A DNA stretch of 64,000 bases from Pseudomonadota bacterium (lineage in GTDB: Bacteria > Pseudomonadota > Gammaproteobacteria > Enterobacterales > Enterobacteriaceae). Positions 25,849 through 36,080 of this stretch are shown here, one piece after another (the stretch's first letter is position 1; each line of letters begins with the position of its first letter). The stretch covers positions 62,001 to 126,000 of the forward strand of contig JAGTSE010000009.1 in the NCBI GenBank assembly GCA_018261615.1, read 5' to 3'. Position numbers and translations under genes: made by a program. The notes beneath the pieces are model-generated. The model had not been told where the DNA came from and ran no database searches. It saw only the letters and a program-made list of their open reading frames with translations.

Positions 25849-27024
25849 ATGGATATGTCCCTGGCTGAGGATATCCAGCAGTCTGCGAAGACACTGGCCG
25901 CAGATCAGTTTTTGTTTATGTCGCCGTACCGCAGTTTTATAACCTCTGGATACGTTGCCCGTTTCTCTGAACCCGCCGTCGGCGGTGATTCTCCAGAGAG
26001 CGCCTTCCAGACTAAACTGGCGCAGGCTTTTGCCGATGCGAAAGCGCAGGGCGTTGTCCGGCCGGTGATGGTCGGCGCGATCCCGTTCGATACCACGCAA
26101 CCTTCGGCGTTGTTTATTCCGGCGTCATGGCAAACCTTCTCCCGCCCGGCGCGCCAGCGTTCTGCCCGCTATTTCAGCGCCAGCAACATGCCGAATATTG
26201 TCAAGCAACGTGAAATCCCGGAACAGGATACCTTCATGCAGATGGTGGCGTGCGCGGCGCAGAAGACCGCCACGCCGGAAGTGGACAAAGTGGTGCTCTC
26301 CCGCCTGATAGATATTGCCGCCGACAGCCACATTGACAGTGGCGTATTGCTGGAGCGACTGATTGCCCAGAACCCGGCCAGTTTCAACTTCCACGTTCCG
26401 TTGCCGGATGGCGGCGCGCTGCTGGGCGCCAGCCCGGAGCTGCTGCTGCGCAAAGAGGGCGACCATTTTAGTTCGTTGCCACTGGCCGGTTCCGCTCGTC
26501 GCCAGCCGGATGACATGCTGGATCGCGAAGCAGGCAACAAGTTACTGGCGTCGGAAAAAGACCGTCACGAGCACGAGCTGGTGACGCAGGCGATGAAAAA
26601 AGTGCTGCAACCGCGCAGCCGCTCTCTGACCTTGCCAGATTTCCCGCAACTGGTGACCACGCCCACGTTATGGCATCTGGCGACGCCAATTGAAGGCACA
26701 GCATTGGCGGGGGAAAACGCCACGACGCTCGCCTGCCTGCTGCACCCGACACCGGCGCTGAGCGGTTTCCCACATCAGGCGGCAAAAAAACTGATTGCCG
26801 AGCTGGAACCGTTCAACCGTGAACTGTTCGGCGGCATTGTCGGTTGGTGCGATGACGAAGGAAATGGCGAATGGGTGGTGACTATCCGCTGCGCCCGTAT
26901 TCATGAAAACAATGTCCGTCTGTTTGCCGGTGCCGGTATTGTGCCAGCTTCCTCGCCGCTGGCGGAGTGGCGCGAAACCGGGGTGAAACTGACCACCATG
27001 TTGAACGCATTTGGCCTGCACTGA
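25849..27024 (+). CDS. entC: Isochorismate synthase EntC
   Basis: 391 residues; converts chorismate to isochorismate, the first step to 2,3-dihydroxybenzoate. ATG 25849 ([11 protein letters not shown]) has a GGAGGATGAT ribosome site; a TTG five codons upstream is unlikely. Chorismate-enzyme motifs seen are [56 protein letters not shown] and [11 protein letters not shown]. It is first gene of the entCEBAH operon, 9 bases before entE. Confidence 0.96.
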   Translation: MDMSLAEDIQQSAKTLAADQFLFMSPYRSFITSGYVARFSEPAVGGDSPESAFQTKLAQAFADAKAQGVVRPVMVGAIPFDTTQPSALFIPASWQTFSRPARQRSARYFSASNMPNIVKQREIPEQDTFMQMVACAAQKTATPEVDKVVLSRLIDIAADSHIDSGVLLERLIAQNPASFNFHVPLPDGGALLGASPELLLRKEGDHFSSLPLAGSARRQPDDMLDREAGNKLLASEKDRHEHELVTQAMKKVLQPRSRSLTLPDFPQLVTTPTLWHLATPIEGTALAGENATTLACLLHPTPALSGFPHQAAKKLIAELEPFNRELFGGIVGWCDDEGNGEWVVTIRCARIHENNVRLFAGAGIVPASSPLAEWRETGVKLTTMLNAFGLH

Positions 27025-27033
27025 GGAGCGAAG

Positions 27034-28632
27034 ATGAGCATTCCTTTTACCCGCTGGCCGGAAGAGTTCGCCCGCTGTTATCGCGAAAAAGGGTACTGGC
27101 AGGATCTGGCGCTCACTGACATTTTGACCCGCCATGCACACAGCGATGCCACGGCGGTGATCGACGGCGAGCGCCCGTTGAGCTACCGCCAGTTGCATCA
27201 GTCTTCCGATAACCTGGCATACAGCTTACAGGCTCAGGGGATCGCACGCGGCCAGACTGCGCTGGTACAACTGGGCAATGTAGCAGAGTTCTACATCACG
27301 CTGTTTGCTCTGCTGAAACTCGGCGTTGCGCCAGTGAATGCGCTGTTCAGCCATCAGCGCAGCGAGCTGAGCGCCTATTCCGCACAGATCAAACCGACGT
27401 TGTTGATTGCCGATCGCGATCATGCGCTGTTTGCCAACGACGCTTTTATTCATACGTTGGATTCCGTTCGCGTCGTGTTATTGCGCGGCGAACAGGGCGA
27501 ACGCTCGTTGGACGCGGCGATTGCCCGCCCGGCAGATAGCTTCGTCGCCACGCCGACACCGGCCGATGAAGTGGCGTTTTTCCAGCTTTCCGGCGGCAGT
27601 ACCGGCACACCGAAGCTTATCCCACGCACCCACAACGATTATTACTACAGCATTGCGCGCAGCAACGAGATTTGCGATTTCACCGCGCAAACCCGCTACT
27701 TATGCGCACTGCCCGCAGCGCACAACTACCCGATGAGTTCTCCCGGCGCGCTGGGCGTCTTCCTTGCGCAAGGTTGCGTGGTGCTGGCCGCCGATCCGAG
27801 CGCCACGCTCTGCTTCCCGCTGATCGAAAAACACCAGATTACCGCCACTGCGCTGGTGCCGCCTGCGGTGAGCCTGTGGTTGCAGGCGATCACTGAGTGG
27901 GGCAGCAATGCGCAACTGGCATCGCTCAAACTGTTACAGGTCGGCGGCGCGCGGCTATCAGCAACGCTGGCAGCGCGTATTCCGGCGGAGATCGGCTGCC
28001 AGTTGCAGCAGGTGTTTGGTATGGCCGAAGGGCTGGTGAACTACACCCGGCTGGATGATCCCTTTGATCGCATCATAAATACGCAGGGTCGCCCGATGTG
28101 CCTGGATGATGAAGTGTGGGTGGCGGATGAACATGGCAATCGGCTGCCGTCAGGCCATGTCGGGCGGCTGATGACGCGCGGGCCGTACACCTTCCGTGGC
28201 TATTTCAACAGTCCGGAGCACAACGCCAGCGCCTTCGATGTAAACGGTTTTTACTGCTCCGGTGATCTTATTTCAATGGATGAGCAGGGCTACATCACCG
28301 TGCAGGGACGGGAAAAAGATCAGATCAACCGCGGCGGCGAGAAGATCGCTGCCGAGGAGATCGAAAACCTGCTGCTGCGCCATGAGTCGGTTATCCATGC
28401 CGCACTGGTGAGCATGGAAGACAGCCTGCTGGGGGAAAAAAGCTGCGCGTGCCTGGTGGTGAAAGAACCGCTACGTGCCGTTGCAATGCGTCGTTTCCTG
28501 CGTGAGCAGGGCGTCGCGGAATATAAGCTGCCGGATCGCGTGGAGTGCCTGGAGGCACTGCCGCTGACGCCGGTCGGCAAAGTGGATAAGAAACAGTTAC
28601 GTCAGTGGCTGGCCGAGCGCGCCACCGCGTAA
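27034..28632 (+). CDS. entE: 2,3-dihydroxybenzoate-AMP ligase EntE
   Basis: 532 residues, of the ANL adenylating family. It activates DHB with ATP and loads it onto the aryl-carrier domain of EntB. Motifs are [18 protein letters not shown] (P-loop), the aryl-acid pocket segment [54 protein letters not shown] and [13 protein letters not shown] with the catalytic late lysine. It lies 10 bases before entB. Confidence 0.96.
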   Translation: MSIPFTRWPEEFARCYREKGYWQDLALTDILTRHAHSDATAVIDGERPLSYRQLHQSSDNLAYSLQAQGIARGQTALVQLGNVAEFYITLFALLKLGVAPVNALFSHQRSELSAYSAQIKPTLLIADRDHALFANDAFIHTLDSVRVVLLRGEQGERSLDAAIARPADSFVATPTPADEVAFFQLSGGSTGTPKLIPRTHNDYYYSIARSNEICDFTAQTRYLCALPAAHNYPMSSPGALGVFLAQGCVVLAADPSATLCFPLIEKHQITATALVPPAVSLWLQAITEWGSNAQLASLKLLQVGGARLSATLAARIPAEIGCQLQQVFGMAEGLVNYTRLDDPFDRIINTQGRPMCLDDEVWVADEHGNRLPSGHVGRLMTRGPYTFRGYFNSPEHNASAFDVNGFYCSGDLISMDEQGYITVQGREKDQINRGGEKIAAEEIENLLLRHESVIHAALVSMEDSLLGEKSCACLVVKEPLRAVAMRRFLREQGVAEYKLPDRVECLEALPLTPVGKVDKKQLRQWLAERATA

Positions 28633-28642
28633 AGGAGAGAAG

Positions 28643-29494
28643 ATGGCTATTCCAAAATTACAGGGTTACGCACTGCCTGCTGCGACCGATATCCCGGAGA
28701 ACAAAGTCAACTGGCCGTTTGAACCGGAGCGCGCGGCGCTGCTGATTCATGATATGCAGGACTATTTTGTCAGCTTCTGGGGCGATAGTAGCCCGATGAT
28801 GCAGCAGGTGGTAGCGAACATTGCTGCGCTGCGCGCGTTCTGCAAACAGCACCGCATCCCGGTTTACTACACCGCGCAGCCGAAAGAGCAGAGCGATGAG
28901 GACCGTGCGTTACTGAATGATATGTGGGGGCCGGGGCTGACCCGTTCGCCGGAGCAGCAGAAAATTGTCGCCGAACTAACCCCCGATGAAGCCGATACAG
29001 TACTGGTGAAGTGGCGCTATAGCGCGTTTCATCGCTCGCCGCTGGAGCAGATGTTGAGAGAGAGCGGACGCAACCAGTTGCTGATCACCGGGGTCTATTC
29101 GCACATTGGCTGCATGACTACCGCCACGGATGCGTTTATGCGCGATATCAAACCGTTTATGGTGGCCGATGCGCTGGCGGATTTCAGCCGTGAAGAACAT
29201 CTGATGTCGCTGAAATATGTCGCCGGGCGTTCCGGTCGCGTGGTGCTCACCCAGCAACTGTTGCCGGTGCCGGGCAGCAAAGGGGCGCTGCGCGCGGTGG
29301 TATTGCCGCTGCTGGATGAATCAGACGAGCCGCTGGATGACGAGAATCTGATCGACTACGGCCTGGATTCCGTGCGCATGATGGCGCTGGCCGCTCGCTG
29401 GCGCAAAGCCCACAGTGATATCGATTTTGTCATGCTGGCGAAAAAACCGACCATCAATGCGTGGTGGGCGCTGCTCTCGCGCGAGGTGAAATAA
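28643..29494 (+). CDS. entB: Isochorismatase / aryl carrier protein EntB
   Basis: 283 residues in two domains. The N-terminal isochorismatase (~1-205) has the catalytic Asp in LLIHDMQDYFVSFW, the Lys in VLVKWRYSAFHRS and GVYSHIGCMTTATDAFMRD. The C-terminal aryl carrier (~210-283) has DYGLDSVRMMALA, whose Ser is the EntD-modified site. It makes 2,3-dihydro-DHB and carries DHB to EntF. The stop overlaps the entA start (TAATG). Confidence 0.96.
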   Translation: MAIPKLQGYALPAATDIPENKVNWPFEPERAALLIHDMQDYFVSFWGDSSPMMQQVVANIAALRAFCKQHRIPVYYTAQPKEQSDEDRALLNDMWGPGLTRSPEQQKIVAELTPDEADTVLVKWRYSAFHRSPLEQMLRESGRNQLLITGVYSHIGCMTTATDAFMRDIKPFMVADALADFSREEHLMSLKYVAGRSGRVVLTQQLLPVPGSKGALRAVVLPLLDESDEPLDDENLIDYGLDSVRMMALAARWRKAHSDIDFVMLAKKPTINAWWALLSREVK

Positions 29495-30249
29495 TGGCCA
29501 GCCTGGATTTTTCCGGTAAAACCGTGTGGGTGACCGGCGCCGGGAAGGGCATCGGTTATGCAACCGCGCTGGCCTTTGTTGTGGCGGGCGCGCAGGTTAC
29601 CGGCTTCGATCTGGCCTTTCCCGGCAGTGATTATCCCTTCTCCTGTGAAACGGTGGATATTGCGGATGCCGCGCAGGCACAAGCCGTCTGCAAACGCCTG
29701 CTGGCGCAGAGCGAACGGCTGGACGTGCTGGTCAATGCCGCCGGGATTTTGCATATGGGCGCGACAGATGCGCTGAGTGCGGAAGCCTGGCAGCACATGT
29801 TTGCCGTGAATGTCGGCGGCGCGTTCAACCTATTCCAACAGACGATGGCGCAGTTTCGCCGTCAGCAGGGCGGGGCGATCGTTACGGTGGCGTCCGATGC
29901 GGCTCATACGCCACGCATCGGCATGAGCGCTTATGGCGCGTCGAAAGCCGCGCTGAAAAGCCTGACGCTGACCGTCGGCCTTGAGCTGGCGGCAAGCCGC
30001 GTGCGCTGTAATGTCGTTTCTCCGGGTTCGACGGACACCGATATGCAACGCACGCTGTGGGTGAGCGATGATGCCGAACAGCAGCGCATTCGCGGCTTTG
30101 GCGAGCAGTTCAAGCTCGGCATTCCGCTGGGCAAAATCGCCCGGCCACAGGAAGTGGCGAACACCGTACTGTTTCTGGCGTCCGATCTGGCCAGCCATAT
30201 CACCCTGCAGGATATTGTGGTGGATGGCGGCTCAACGCTGGGGGCGTAG
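29494..30249 (+). CDS. entA: 2,3-dihydro-2,3-dihydroxybenzoate dehydrogenase EntA
   Basis: 251 residues from ATG 29494 (MASLDFSGKTVWVTGAG); this start overlaps the entB stop and fits the family, unlike the longer frame. It is a short-chain dehydrogenase with the NAD motif VTGAGKGIGYATA, LVNAAGILHMG, and catalytic YGASKAALK. It oxidises 2,3-diDHB to DHB. The next gene starts directly after its stop. Confidence 0.96.
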   Translation: MASLDFSGKTVWVTGAGKGIGYATALAFVVAGAQVTGFDLAFPGSDYPFSCETVDIADAAQAQAVCKRLLAQSERLDVLVNAAGILHMGATDALSAEAWQHMFAVNVGGAFNLFQQTMAQFRRQQGGAIVTVASDAAHTPRIGMSAYGASKAALKSLTLTVGLELAASRVRCNVVSPGSTDTDMQRTLWVSDDAEQQRIRGFGEQFKLGIPLGKIARPQEVANTVLFLASDLASHITLQDIVVDGGSTLGA

Positions 30250-30663
30250 ATGATCTGGAAACGTCACTTAACGCTTGAAGAATTGAATACCAGCAGTGAC
30301 AACACGCTGGTGGCGCATCTGGCCATTCTCTATACCCGCATCGGCGATGATTTTATCGAGGCCGAAATGCCGGTCGATACCCGCACCCATCAGCCATTTG
30401 GCTTGCTGCACGGTGGTGCGTCGGCGGTGCTGGCGGAAACGCTCGGTTCAATGGCGGGCTATATGATGACGCGTGACAGCCAGTGCGTTGTTGGCACCGA
30501 GTTAAACGCCACGCATCACCGCCCGGTTGCCGAGGGGAAAGTGCGCGGCGTCTGCCAGCCGCTGCATCTGGGACGGCAAAACCAGAGCTGGGAAATTGTG
30601 GTGTTTGACGAACAGGGGCGCCGCTGCTGTACCTGCCGCCTGAGTACCGCCGTGCTCGGCTAA
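30250..30663 (+). CDS. entH: Proofreading thioesterase EntH
   Basis: 137 residues, a hotdog-fold thioesterase: [21 protein letters not shown] contains the conserved HGG and the catalytic acidic residue, and [20 protein letters not shown] follows. It clears wrongly loaded aryl groups from EntB. Last gene of the entCEBAH operon, with ATG immediately after the entA stop and a large palindrome after its own stop. Confidence 0.94.
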   Translation: MIWKRHLTLEELNTSSDNTLVAHLAILYTRIGDDFIEAEMPVDTRTHQPFGLLHGGASAVLAETLGSMAGYMMTRDSQCVVGTELNATHHRPVAEGKVRGVCQPLHLGRQNQSWEIVVFDEQGRRCCTCRLSTAVLG

Positions 30664-30668
30664 TTAAT

Positions 30669-30735
30669 CCCTCTCCTGTCGCGACTGTCTCTTGATCAGA
30701 AGATCTGATCAAGAGACAGTCGCGACAGGAGAGGG
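30669..30735. repeat. 67-nt perfect palindrome with paired IS50 inner-end sequences (also terminator-like)
   Basis: The arms 30669-30699 and 30705-30735 are perfect 31-nt inverted repeats around a 5-base loop. The inner part of each arm, CTGTCTCTTGATCAG, is the beginning of the 19-bp IS50/Tn5 inner end; the minus strand carries the full 19-bp form. The outer part, CCCTCTCCTGTCGCGA and its complement, could alone have been the original entH terminator hairpin. TCGCGA is present on both sides as a direct repeat, but no 9-bp Tn5-type target duplication is seen. As RNA it would form a very strong hairpin after entH. Confidence 0.75.
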
Positions 30736-30875
30736 CATTCTTGCGATCCCGCTAACACAATCATGTAAATACCTGGTTGCAGGGCAAATTTCCTATGTTC
30801 CAAAGTTGTTAAAAGCCGCGGGTTGATATAGACACAAAATGTAACATCTCTCTGTTTCTCACACGGATAACCGCT

Positions 30876-32981
30876 ATGAACAACCCAGGGAAATACCTTA
30901 TCTGGGCAATACTCTCCCTCGTCGGAGCCTTTGCCCTCGGCTATATCGCGCTCAATCGCGGCGAACCGATCAACTCGCTGTGGATCGTGGTTGCTGCCGT
31001 TTGCATTTATCTTATTGCTTACCGTTTTTATGGCCTCTATATCGCCAAAAATGTGCTGCAGGTTGATCCCACGCGCATGACCCCGGCGGTACGGCACAAC
31101 GATGGCCTCGACTATGTGCCGACGGATAAAAAAGTGCTGTTCGGTCACCATTTTGCTGCAATTGCCGGGGCAGGGCCGCTGGTAGGGCCAGTGCTGGCAG
31201 CGCAGATGGGTTATCTGCCTGGTATGATTTGGATCCTCGCAGGTGTGGTGCTGGCCGGGGCGGTGCAGGACTTTATGGTGCTGTTTATCTCGACCCGCCG
31301 CGATGGGCGTTCACTCGGGGAGATGGTAAAAGAAGAGATGGGATCGACCGTCGGCGTGATTGCGCTAGTGGCGACTTTTATGATCATGGTGATTATCCTC
31401 GCGGTACTGGCGATGATTGTCGTCAAAGCGCTGACCCACAGCCCGTGGGGCACCTACACTGTAGCATTCACCATTCCGCTCGCCATTTTTATGGGTATTT
31501 ATATTCGCTATCTGCGCCCCGGACGTATCGGAGAAGTGTCGGTGATCGGCCTCGTGCTGCTGGTGTTTGCCATTATTTCCGGCGGCTGGGTTGCCGCCAG
31601 CCCGACCTGGGCGCCATTCTTTGATTTCACGGGTGTGCAACTAACGTGGATACTGGTGGGCTATGGTTTTGTCGCCTCGGTACTGCCAGTGTGGCTGCTG
31701 CTGGCGCCGCGTGATTATCTCTCCACCTTCCTGAAAATTGGCACTATTATTGGCCTTGCGATTGGCATTTTGATTATGCGCCCGACGCTGACCATGCCGG
31801 CGCTGACCAAGTTTGTCGACGGCACCGGCCCGGTGTGGACCGGCAACCTGTTCCCGTTCCTGTTTATCACCATCGCCTGTGGCGCGGTGTCCGGCTTCCA
31901 TGCGCTGATCTCTTCCGGCACCACGCCGAAGATGCTCGCCAGCGAAGGGCAGGCCTGCTTTATCGGTTACGGCGGTATGTTGATGGAGTCGTTTGTGGCG
32001 ATCATGGCGCTGGTCTCGGCGTGTATCATCGATCCGGGCGTTTACTTCGCGATGAACAGCCCGATGGCAGTGTTGGCACCCGCAGGCACGGCGGATGTTG
32101 TCGCCTCAGCGGCGCAGGTGGTCAGTAGCTGGGGCTTTACCATTACGCCGGATGCGCTGACGCAGATTGCCAATGAAGTGGGCGAACAGTCGATCATCTC
32201 AAGGGCGGGCGGTGCGCCGACGCTGGCGGTGGGGATGGCGTACATCCTGCACGGCGCGCTCGGCGGCATGATGGACGTTGCGTTCTGGTATCACTTCGCC
32301 ATTCTGTTTGAAGCGCTGTTTATTCTGACGGCGGTTGATGCCGGTACGCGCGCGGCGCGCTTTATGTTGCAGGATCTGCTGGGCGTTATCTCGCCGAACC
32401 TGAAACGGACCGCATCGCTGCCTGCCAACCTGCTGGCGACGGCGCTGTGCGTACTGGCGTGGGGGTACTTCCTGCATCAGGGCGTGGTTGATCCGCTCGG
32501 CGGCATCAACACCTTGTGGCCGCTGTTTGGTATCGCCAACCAGATGCTGGCAGGCATGGCGCTGATGCTTTGCGCGGTAGTGCTGTTTAAAATGAAACGC
32601 CAGCGTTATGCATGGGTGGCATTAGTGCCGACCGCCTGGTTGCTGGTGTGTACGTTGACCGCTGGCTGGCAAAAAGCCTTCAGCCCGGATGGCAAAGTCG
32701 GCTTCCTGGCGATCGCCAATAAGTTCCAGACGATGATCGACAGCGGTAATATTCCGGCGCAGTATACTCAGTCGCAACTGGCGCAACTGGTATTTAATAA
32801 CCGTCTTGATGCCGGGCTGACCATCTTCTTTATGGTGGTTGTGGTGGTGCTGGCGTTTTACTCGCTGAAAACCGCGCTGGCGGCGCTGAGGGTGAATGAA
32901 CCGACGGCGAAAGAGACGCCGTACGAGCCGATGCCGGAGAACCTTGAGCAGATTGTCGGCCAGGCAAAAAGCGCCCATTAA
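30876..32981 (+). CDS. cstA: Carbon starvation protein CstA (peptide/pyruvate-type transporter)
   Basis: A 701-residue inner-membrane protein with ~16-18 hydrophobic segments, the full length of E. coli CstA. Family blocks are [52 protein letters not shown] and [16 protein letters not shown]. CstA-family proteins take up peptides and/or pyruvate at carbon starvation. It is followed by ybdD, with a hairpin between them. The E. coli gene is CRP-dependent; I did not recognise a clear CRP site here. Confidence 0.95.
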   Translation: MNNPGKYLIWAILSLVGAFALGYIALNRGEPINSLWIVVAAVCIYLIAYRFYGLYIAKNVLQVDPTRMTPAVRHNDGLDYVPTDKKVLFGHHFAAIAGAGPLVGPVLAAQMGYLPGMIWILAGVVLAGAVQDFMVLFISTRRDGRSLGEMVKEEMGSTVGVIALVATFMIMVIILAVLAMIVVKALTHSPWGTYTVAFTIPLAIFMGIYIRYLRPGRIGEVSVIGLVLLVFAIISGGWVAASPTWAPFFDFTGVQLTWILVGYGFVASVLPVWLLLAPRDYLSTFLKIGTIIGLAIGILIMRPTLTMPALTKFVDGTGPVWTGNLFPFLFITIACGAVSGFHALISSGTTPKMLASEGQACFIGYGGMLMESFVAIMALVSACIIDPGVYFAMNSPMAVLAPAGTADVVASAAQVVSSWGFTITPDALTQIANEVGEQSIISRAGGAPTLAVGMAYILHGALGGMMDVAFWYHFAILFEALFILTAVDAGTRAARFMLQDLLGVISPNLKRTASLPANLLATALCVLAWGYFLHQGVVDPLGGINTLWPLFGIANQMLAGMALMLCAVVLFKMKRQRYAWVALVPTAWLLVCTLTAGWQKAFSPDGKVGFLAIANKFQTMIDSGNIPAQYTQSQLAQLVFNNRLDAGLTIFFMVVVVVLAFYSLKTALAALRVNEPTAKETPYEPMPENLEQIVGQAKSAH

Positions 32982-32988
32982 TGATTTC

Positions 32989-33014
32989 CCCTCTCCCTCG
33001 CGGGAGAGGGTTTT
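32989..33014 (+). terminator. Hairpin between cstA and ybdD
   Basis: CCCTCTCCC-TCGC-GGGAGAGGG is a perfect 9-bp stem followed by TTTT, in the 47-base gap between cstA and ybdD. It may attenuate transcription into ybdD or protect the cstA mRNA end. Confidence 0.6.
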
Positions 33015-33028
33015 CTCAGGGGGAAAAG

Positions 33029-33226
33029 ATGTTTGATACACTCTCAAAAGCCGGAAAATATCTGGGCCAGGCGGCGAAGATGATGGTTGGTGTGCCGGAC
33101 TACGACAACTACGTTGAGCATATGCGCGTCACGCACCCGGATCAGACGCCGATGACCTACGAGGCGTTTTTCCGCGATCGTCAGGATGCGCGCTACGGTG
33201 GTAAAGGCGGCGCACGCTGCTGCTGA
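33029..33226 (+). CDS. ybdD: YbdD/YjiX family small protein
   Basis: 65 residues from ATG 33029 ([19 protein letters not shown]), preceded by a GGGGAAAAG ribosome site. Conserved blocks are [12 protein letters not shown] and [19 protein letters not shown], including the paired terminal cysteines. Members of this family always accompany cstA or its paralogues and are needed for transporter function in studied pairs. Confidence 0.92.
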   Translation: MFDTLSKAGKYLGQAAKMMVGVPDYDNYVEHMRVTHPDQTPMTYEAFFRDRQDARYGGKGGARCC

Positions 33227-33228
33227 CG

Positions 33229-33321
33229 TTACGCGTTGGCCCCGCCATTCACTACAATATCGGCCCCAGTAATCTGCTTCGCCGCCGGGCTGGCCAGGAA
33301 GGCGCCAGCGCCATCCGGCAT
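33229..33321 (-). pseudogene. C-terminal remnant of a short-chain dehydrogenase
   Basis: The minus-strand frame ends GAFLASPAAKQITGADIVVN then GGANA and TAA (33229-33231). This is the typical last segment of an SDR (FLASxxAxxITGxxxxVxGG). The catalytic and nucleotide-binding parts are missing; it lies between ybdD and hcxA, immediately downstream of the hcxA stop. Confidence 0.6.
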
Positions 33322-33326
33322 TATTA

Positions 33327-34415
33327 TTAGCGCGACAGCGCTTCGACTTTTTCAAACGCCGCTCTCAGTGTGTCGGCGGAGAGGGTTACCGACAGGTAGT
33401 GGATGGATTCCACCGGACGCAGAGTGTGAGCAATCACTTTATCCAGCTCGGCATGATTGTTGATATCTACCTCCAGCGCCGCCAGCGTGGTAGGCAAGTT
33501 GAAGCGCTGATACGCGTCGATCAGTTGCACCAGCACATCATCCTGGCCGAGCAGGGCGCTCTGCACCAGAATGCCGTAAGCGACTTTGGTGCCGTGCAGG
33601 AATTTATCCGTTTGCGGCAGTACCGTCAGGCCATTATGCACGGCATGTGCCGCCGCCACGCGGGTATAGCGCTCGCCCAGCCCGCCAACCATACCGCCGC
33701 CAGCAATAATGGCGTCCACCACGTCACGAAATGTCTGCGTTACTTCGCCGCGCTGTTGATCAGCCAGCGCCTGTTCGCTGCTTTCCAGTAGTACATCGCG
33801 GATAGCCAGTGCGCCGTTAATCCCCAGCCGGACGGTCAGCGGAAGATTTTCCGGTTGCGGCGCCAGTACCACGGCTTCATACCACTTCGCCAGCGTATCG
33901 CCAATGCCCGCCAGCAGGTACTCCGCCGGGGCATTGAGGATGATTTGCGGTTCGACCAGCACGAGGAAATTGGCGTCGTCGAAAATCTCAAAATGCAGCG
34001 CCTGCCCGGCATCGTTGTACCACACTGACAGCGGCGTCCAGGCCGCGCAGGTCGCAGCAATGGTCGGGATCGCCACTATTGGTAAACCGAGGCGCCGCGC
34101 CACCGCTTTGGCGGTATCCAGAAGCGCTCCGCCGCCAACGCCAATCACCACCGCGCGGTCATCGCCGGATTGCTGAACCAGTTCGGCCACGTCGCGTTCG
34201 CTGCAATGGCCCTGAAACAGAATGTGTTTTGCGCCCGGAGCGTTGAACCCTTGCGGCAGAAAGGCTTTGGACCCGGCAAAAGCGCGTTCGCCGTAGATCC
34301 ACACCGCGCGTGAGAGCTGCTCTGCGCTGTAGAAGTCGTGTAAACGCGCAAGGCTTCCGGCATGGGAATAATAATTGGCAGGGCCGGGTACGACGCGAAT
34401 ATCAGTGTTGCTCAT
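33327..34415 (-). CDS. hcxA: Hydroxycarboxylate dehydrogenase A (YbdH, iron-alcohol-dehydrogenase-like)
   Basis: 362 residues, closely resembling E. coli YbdH/HcxA in sequence and position (after cstA-ybdD). It has the glycerol-dehydrogenase-type NAD motif VVIGVGGGALLDTAKAVARR, the substrate region IAATCAAWTPLSVWYNDAG, and metal-ligand segments LAGIGDTLAKWYE and AAHAVHNGLTVLPQTDKFLHG. The E. coli enzyme reduces 2-oxo acids such as 2-oxoglutarate and 2-oxobutyrate. It is divergent from the ABC operon at 34578; the shared region holds MetJ-like boxes. Confidence 0.9.
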   Translation of the reverse strand: MSNTDIRVVPGPANYYSHAGSLARLHDFYSAEQLSRAVWIYGERAFAGSKAFLPQGFNAPGAKHILFQGHCSERDVAELVQQSGDDRAVVIGVGGGALLDTAKAVARRLGLPIVAIPTIAATCAAWTPLSVWYNDAGQALHFEIFDDANFLVLVEPQIILNAPAEYLLAGIGDTLAKWYEAVVLAPQPENLPLTVRLGINGALAIRDVLLESSEQALADQQRGEVTQTFRDVVDAIIAGGGMVGGLGERYTRVAAAHAVHNGLTVLPQTDKFLHGTKVAYGILVQSALLGQDDVLVQLIDAYQRFNLPTTLAALEVDINNHAELDKVIAHTLRPVESIHYLSVTLSADTLRAAFEKVEALSR

Positions 34416-34450
34416 GTGTAGTGTCCTTGTGCGTGTTTGCTAACCTGATG

Positions 34451-34474
34451 TTATGTCTGGACATCCAGATGGCT
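34451..34474. promoter_or_regulatory. MetJ-box-like operator upstream of ABC operon
   Basis: Three abutting 8-mers, TTATGTCT, GGACATCC and AGATGGCT, match the MetJ consensus AGACGTCT at 5, 5 and 6 of 8 positions by my count. MetJ binds tandem 8-bp boxes, and stronger boxes occur at the mtn promoters in this window. The site lies between hcxA and the ABC ATPase gene. The individual matches are weak. Confidence 0.45.
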
Positions 34475-34577
34475 AATAATATTTTGTTTTATCTTATGCA
34501 TTTTCCGTTGTTGCCAGTCAAGCGAGGCTGTGAAAAATTCGTTAAATCAATCTATTAATTGCAGGAATTCATGCACC

Positions 34578-36080
34578 ATGAGCCGTAACCACCTCGAAAT
34601 GCGCACCATTAGCCTGGCCTTTGGCGGCTTCAGGGCGCTGTCGCAAGTGGATTTCTGCCTGCACGGCGGCTCTGTGCATGCCTTAACCGGGGCAAACGGC
34701 GCGGGGAAATCGACGCTGATGGCGGTGCTGTGTGGCACGCACGATCACTATGAAGGTGAAATCAGCATCAACAATCAGGTGGTGTCCATTCGCACCCCGC
34801 GCGATGCCAAACAACTCGGTATTCATCTGGTGCAACAGGAAGTGGATGTTGCGCTGATCCCTGGTTTAAGCATCGCCGAAAACATCATGCTCGATACGCT
34901 GGCGGAAAACGGGCACCGCTTCCGTTGGCGTGAGATCCGCCAGCAGGCGCGTGATGCGCTGGCGCAGCTTGACGTTCAGCTTGATGTAAAGCGCTCCATT
35001 GATAGCTGCACGCTGGCGGAGAAGCAGCAAATACTGCTGGCGCGGGCGCTGTCACACCACTGCCGTTTTTTAATTCTTGATGAACCCACCGCACCGCTCG
35101 ATCAGCATGAAAGTGAGCGCTTGTTCACTGTGGTGAAACGCCTGCAGAAGCAGGGCATTGGCGTGGTGTTTATCTCGCACCGCATTCATGAGCTGAAAGC
35201 GATTTGCGACACCTTAACGGTGCTGCGCGACGGCAAGCTGATTGAATCCGGGCCAATGGCGGAGCTGAGCGGCGAAGAGATTGTCGAGAAGATGCTCGGT
35301 CACGAATTAAGCGATATCTATCCACCTGCGCGCCCGCCGCACAGCGATGAGGTGCTGCTGAGTATTGACGGTCTGCACGACGAAGGGCTGCTGAAAGATA
35401 TTTCGCTGCGCCTGCGCAAAGGCGAAATTCTGGGCATCGCCGGGCTGGCGGGCGCGGGGAAAACCGAATTGTGTAAGGCGCTGTTTGGCGCAACTAAAAG
35501 CCGCATCAATCGTGGCGAGCTGAATAACCAGCCGTGGCGGCCGCACGATCCGGCCGATTCGGTGATACGCGGTCTGGCGCTGGTGCCGGAAGAGCGGCGC
35601 AAAGAGGGCATCTTTGTTGACGAGCCGATCAGCATGAACCTCGCCATCAGCGCGGGTAACAGCTTTTCACGCTGGGGAGTGTTTGGTCATCGCCTGGCCT
35701 GGCGCTGGGCGGAAGAGGTGATTGCCCGCGTCGGCATTCGCACTACCGGCCCGGCGCAGACGCTGCGCCGCCTCTCTGGCGGTAATCAGCAAAAAGTTGC
35801 CATTGGGAAATGGTTGCGTGGCAACGCTAACGTCGTGATTTTCGATGAGCCGACCAAAGGCGTGGATGTGAAAGCAAAGACCGATCTGTTCCAGTTGATT
35901 GACGGACTGGCTCGGGAAGGGAAAGGCGTAATTTATGCATCGGGCGAATTCGCCGAGCTGGTTGGACTGTGCGATCGGATTTGTGTGCTGTGGGACGGGC
36001 GCATCGTAGCAGAAGTGGCGGGTAAGGAGGCCCGTGAAGAGACATTACTTTATTATTCCACCGGAGGAACGGCGCTGTGA
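34578..36080 (+). CDS. Sugar-type ABC transporter ATP-binding protein (two ABC domains)
   Basis: 500 residues from ATG 34578 (MSRNHLEMRTISLAFGG), preceded by an AGGA ribosome site; the longer frame from 34530 is less likely. It has two ATPase domains: the first with GANGAGKSTLMAV and LILDEPTAPLD, the second with GLAGAGKTELCKALFG, RLSGGNQQKVAIGKWL and VIFDEPTKGVDVK. This is the RbsA/MglA architecture. It is coupled to the permease gene by a stop/start overlap. The substrate is unknown; with MetJ-like boxes upstream and mtnK/mtnA nearby, methylthioribose or a related thio-pentose is a reasonable guess. Confidence 0.88.
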   Translation: MSRNHLEMRTISLAFGGFRALSQVDFCLHGGSVHALTGANGAGKSTLMAVLCGTHDHYEGEISINNQVVSIRTPRDAKQLGIHLVQQEVDVALIPGLSIAENIMLDTLAENGHRFRWREIRQQARDALAQLDVQLDVKRSIDSCTLAEKQQILLARALSHHCRFLILDEPTAPLDQHESERLFTVVKRLQKQGIGVVFISHRIHELKAICDTLTVLRDGKLIESGPMAELSGEEIVEKMLGHELSDIYPPARPPHSDEVLLSIDGLHDEGLLKDISLRLRKGEILGIAGLAGAGKTELCKALFGATKSRINRGELNNQPWRPHDPADSVIRGLALVPEERRKEGIFVDEPISMNLAISAGNSFSRWGVFGHRLAWRWAEEVIARVGIRTTGPAQTLRRLSGGNQQKVAIGKWLRGNANVVIFDEPTKGVDVKAKTDLFQLIDGLAREGKGVIYASGEFAELVGLCDRICVLWDGRIVAEVAGKEAREETLLYYSTGGTAL

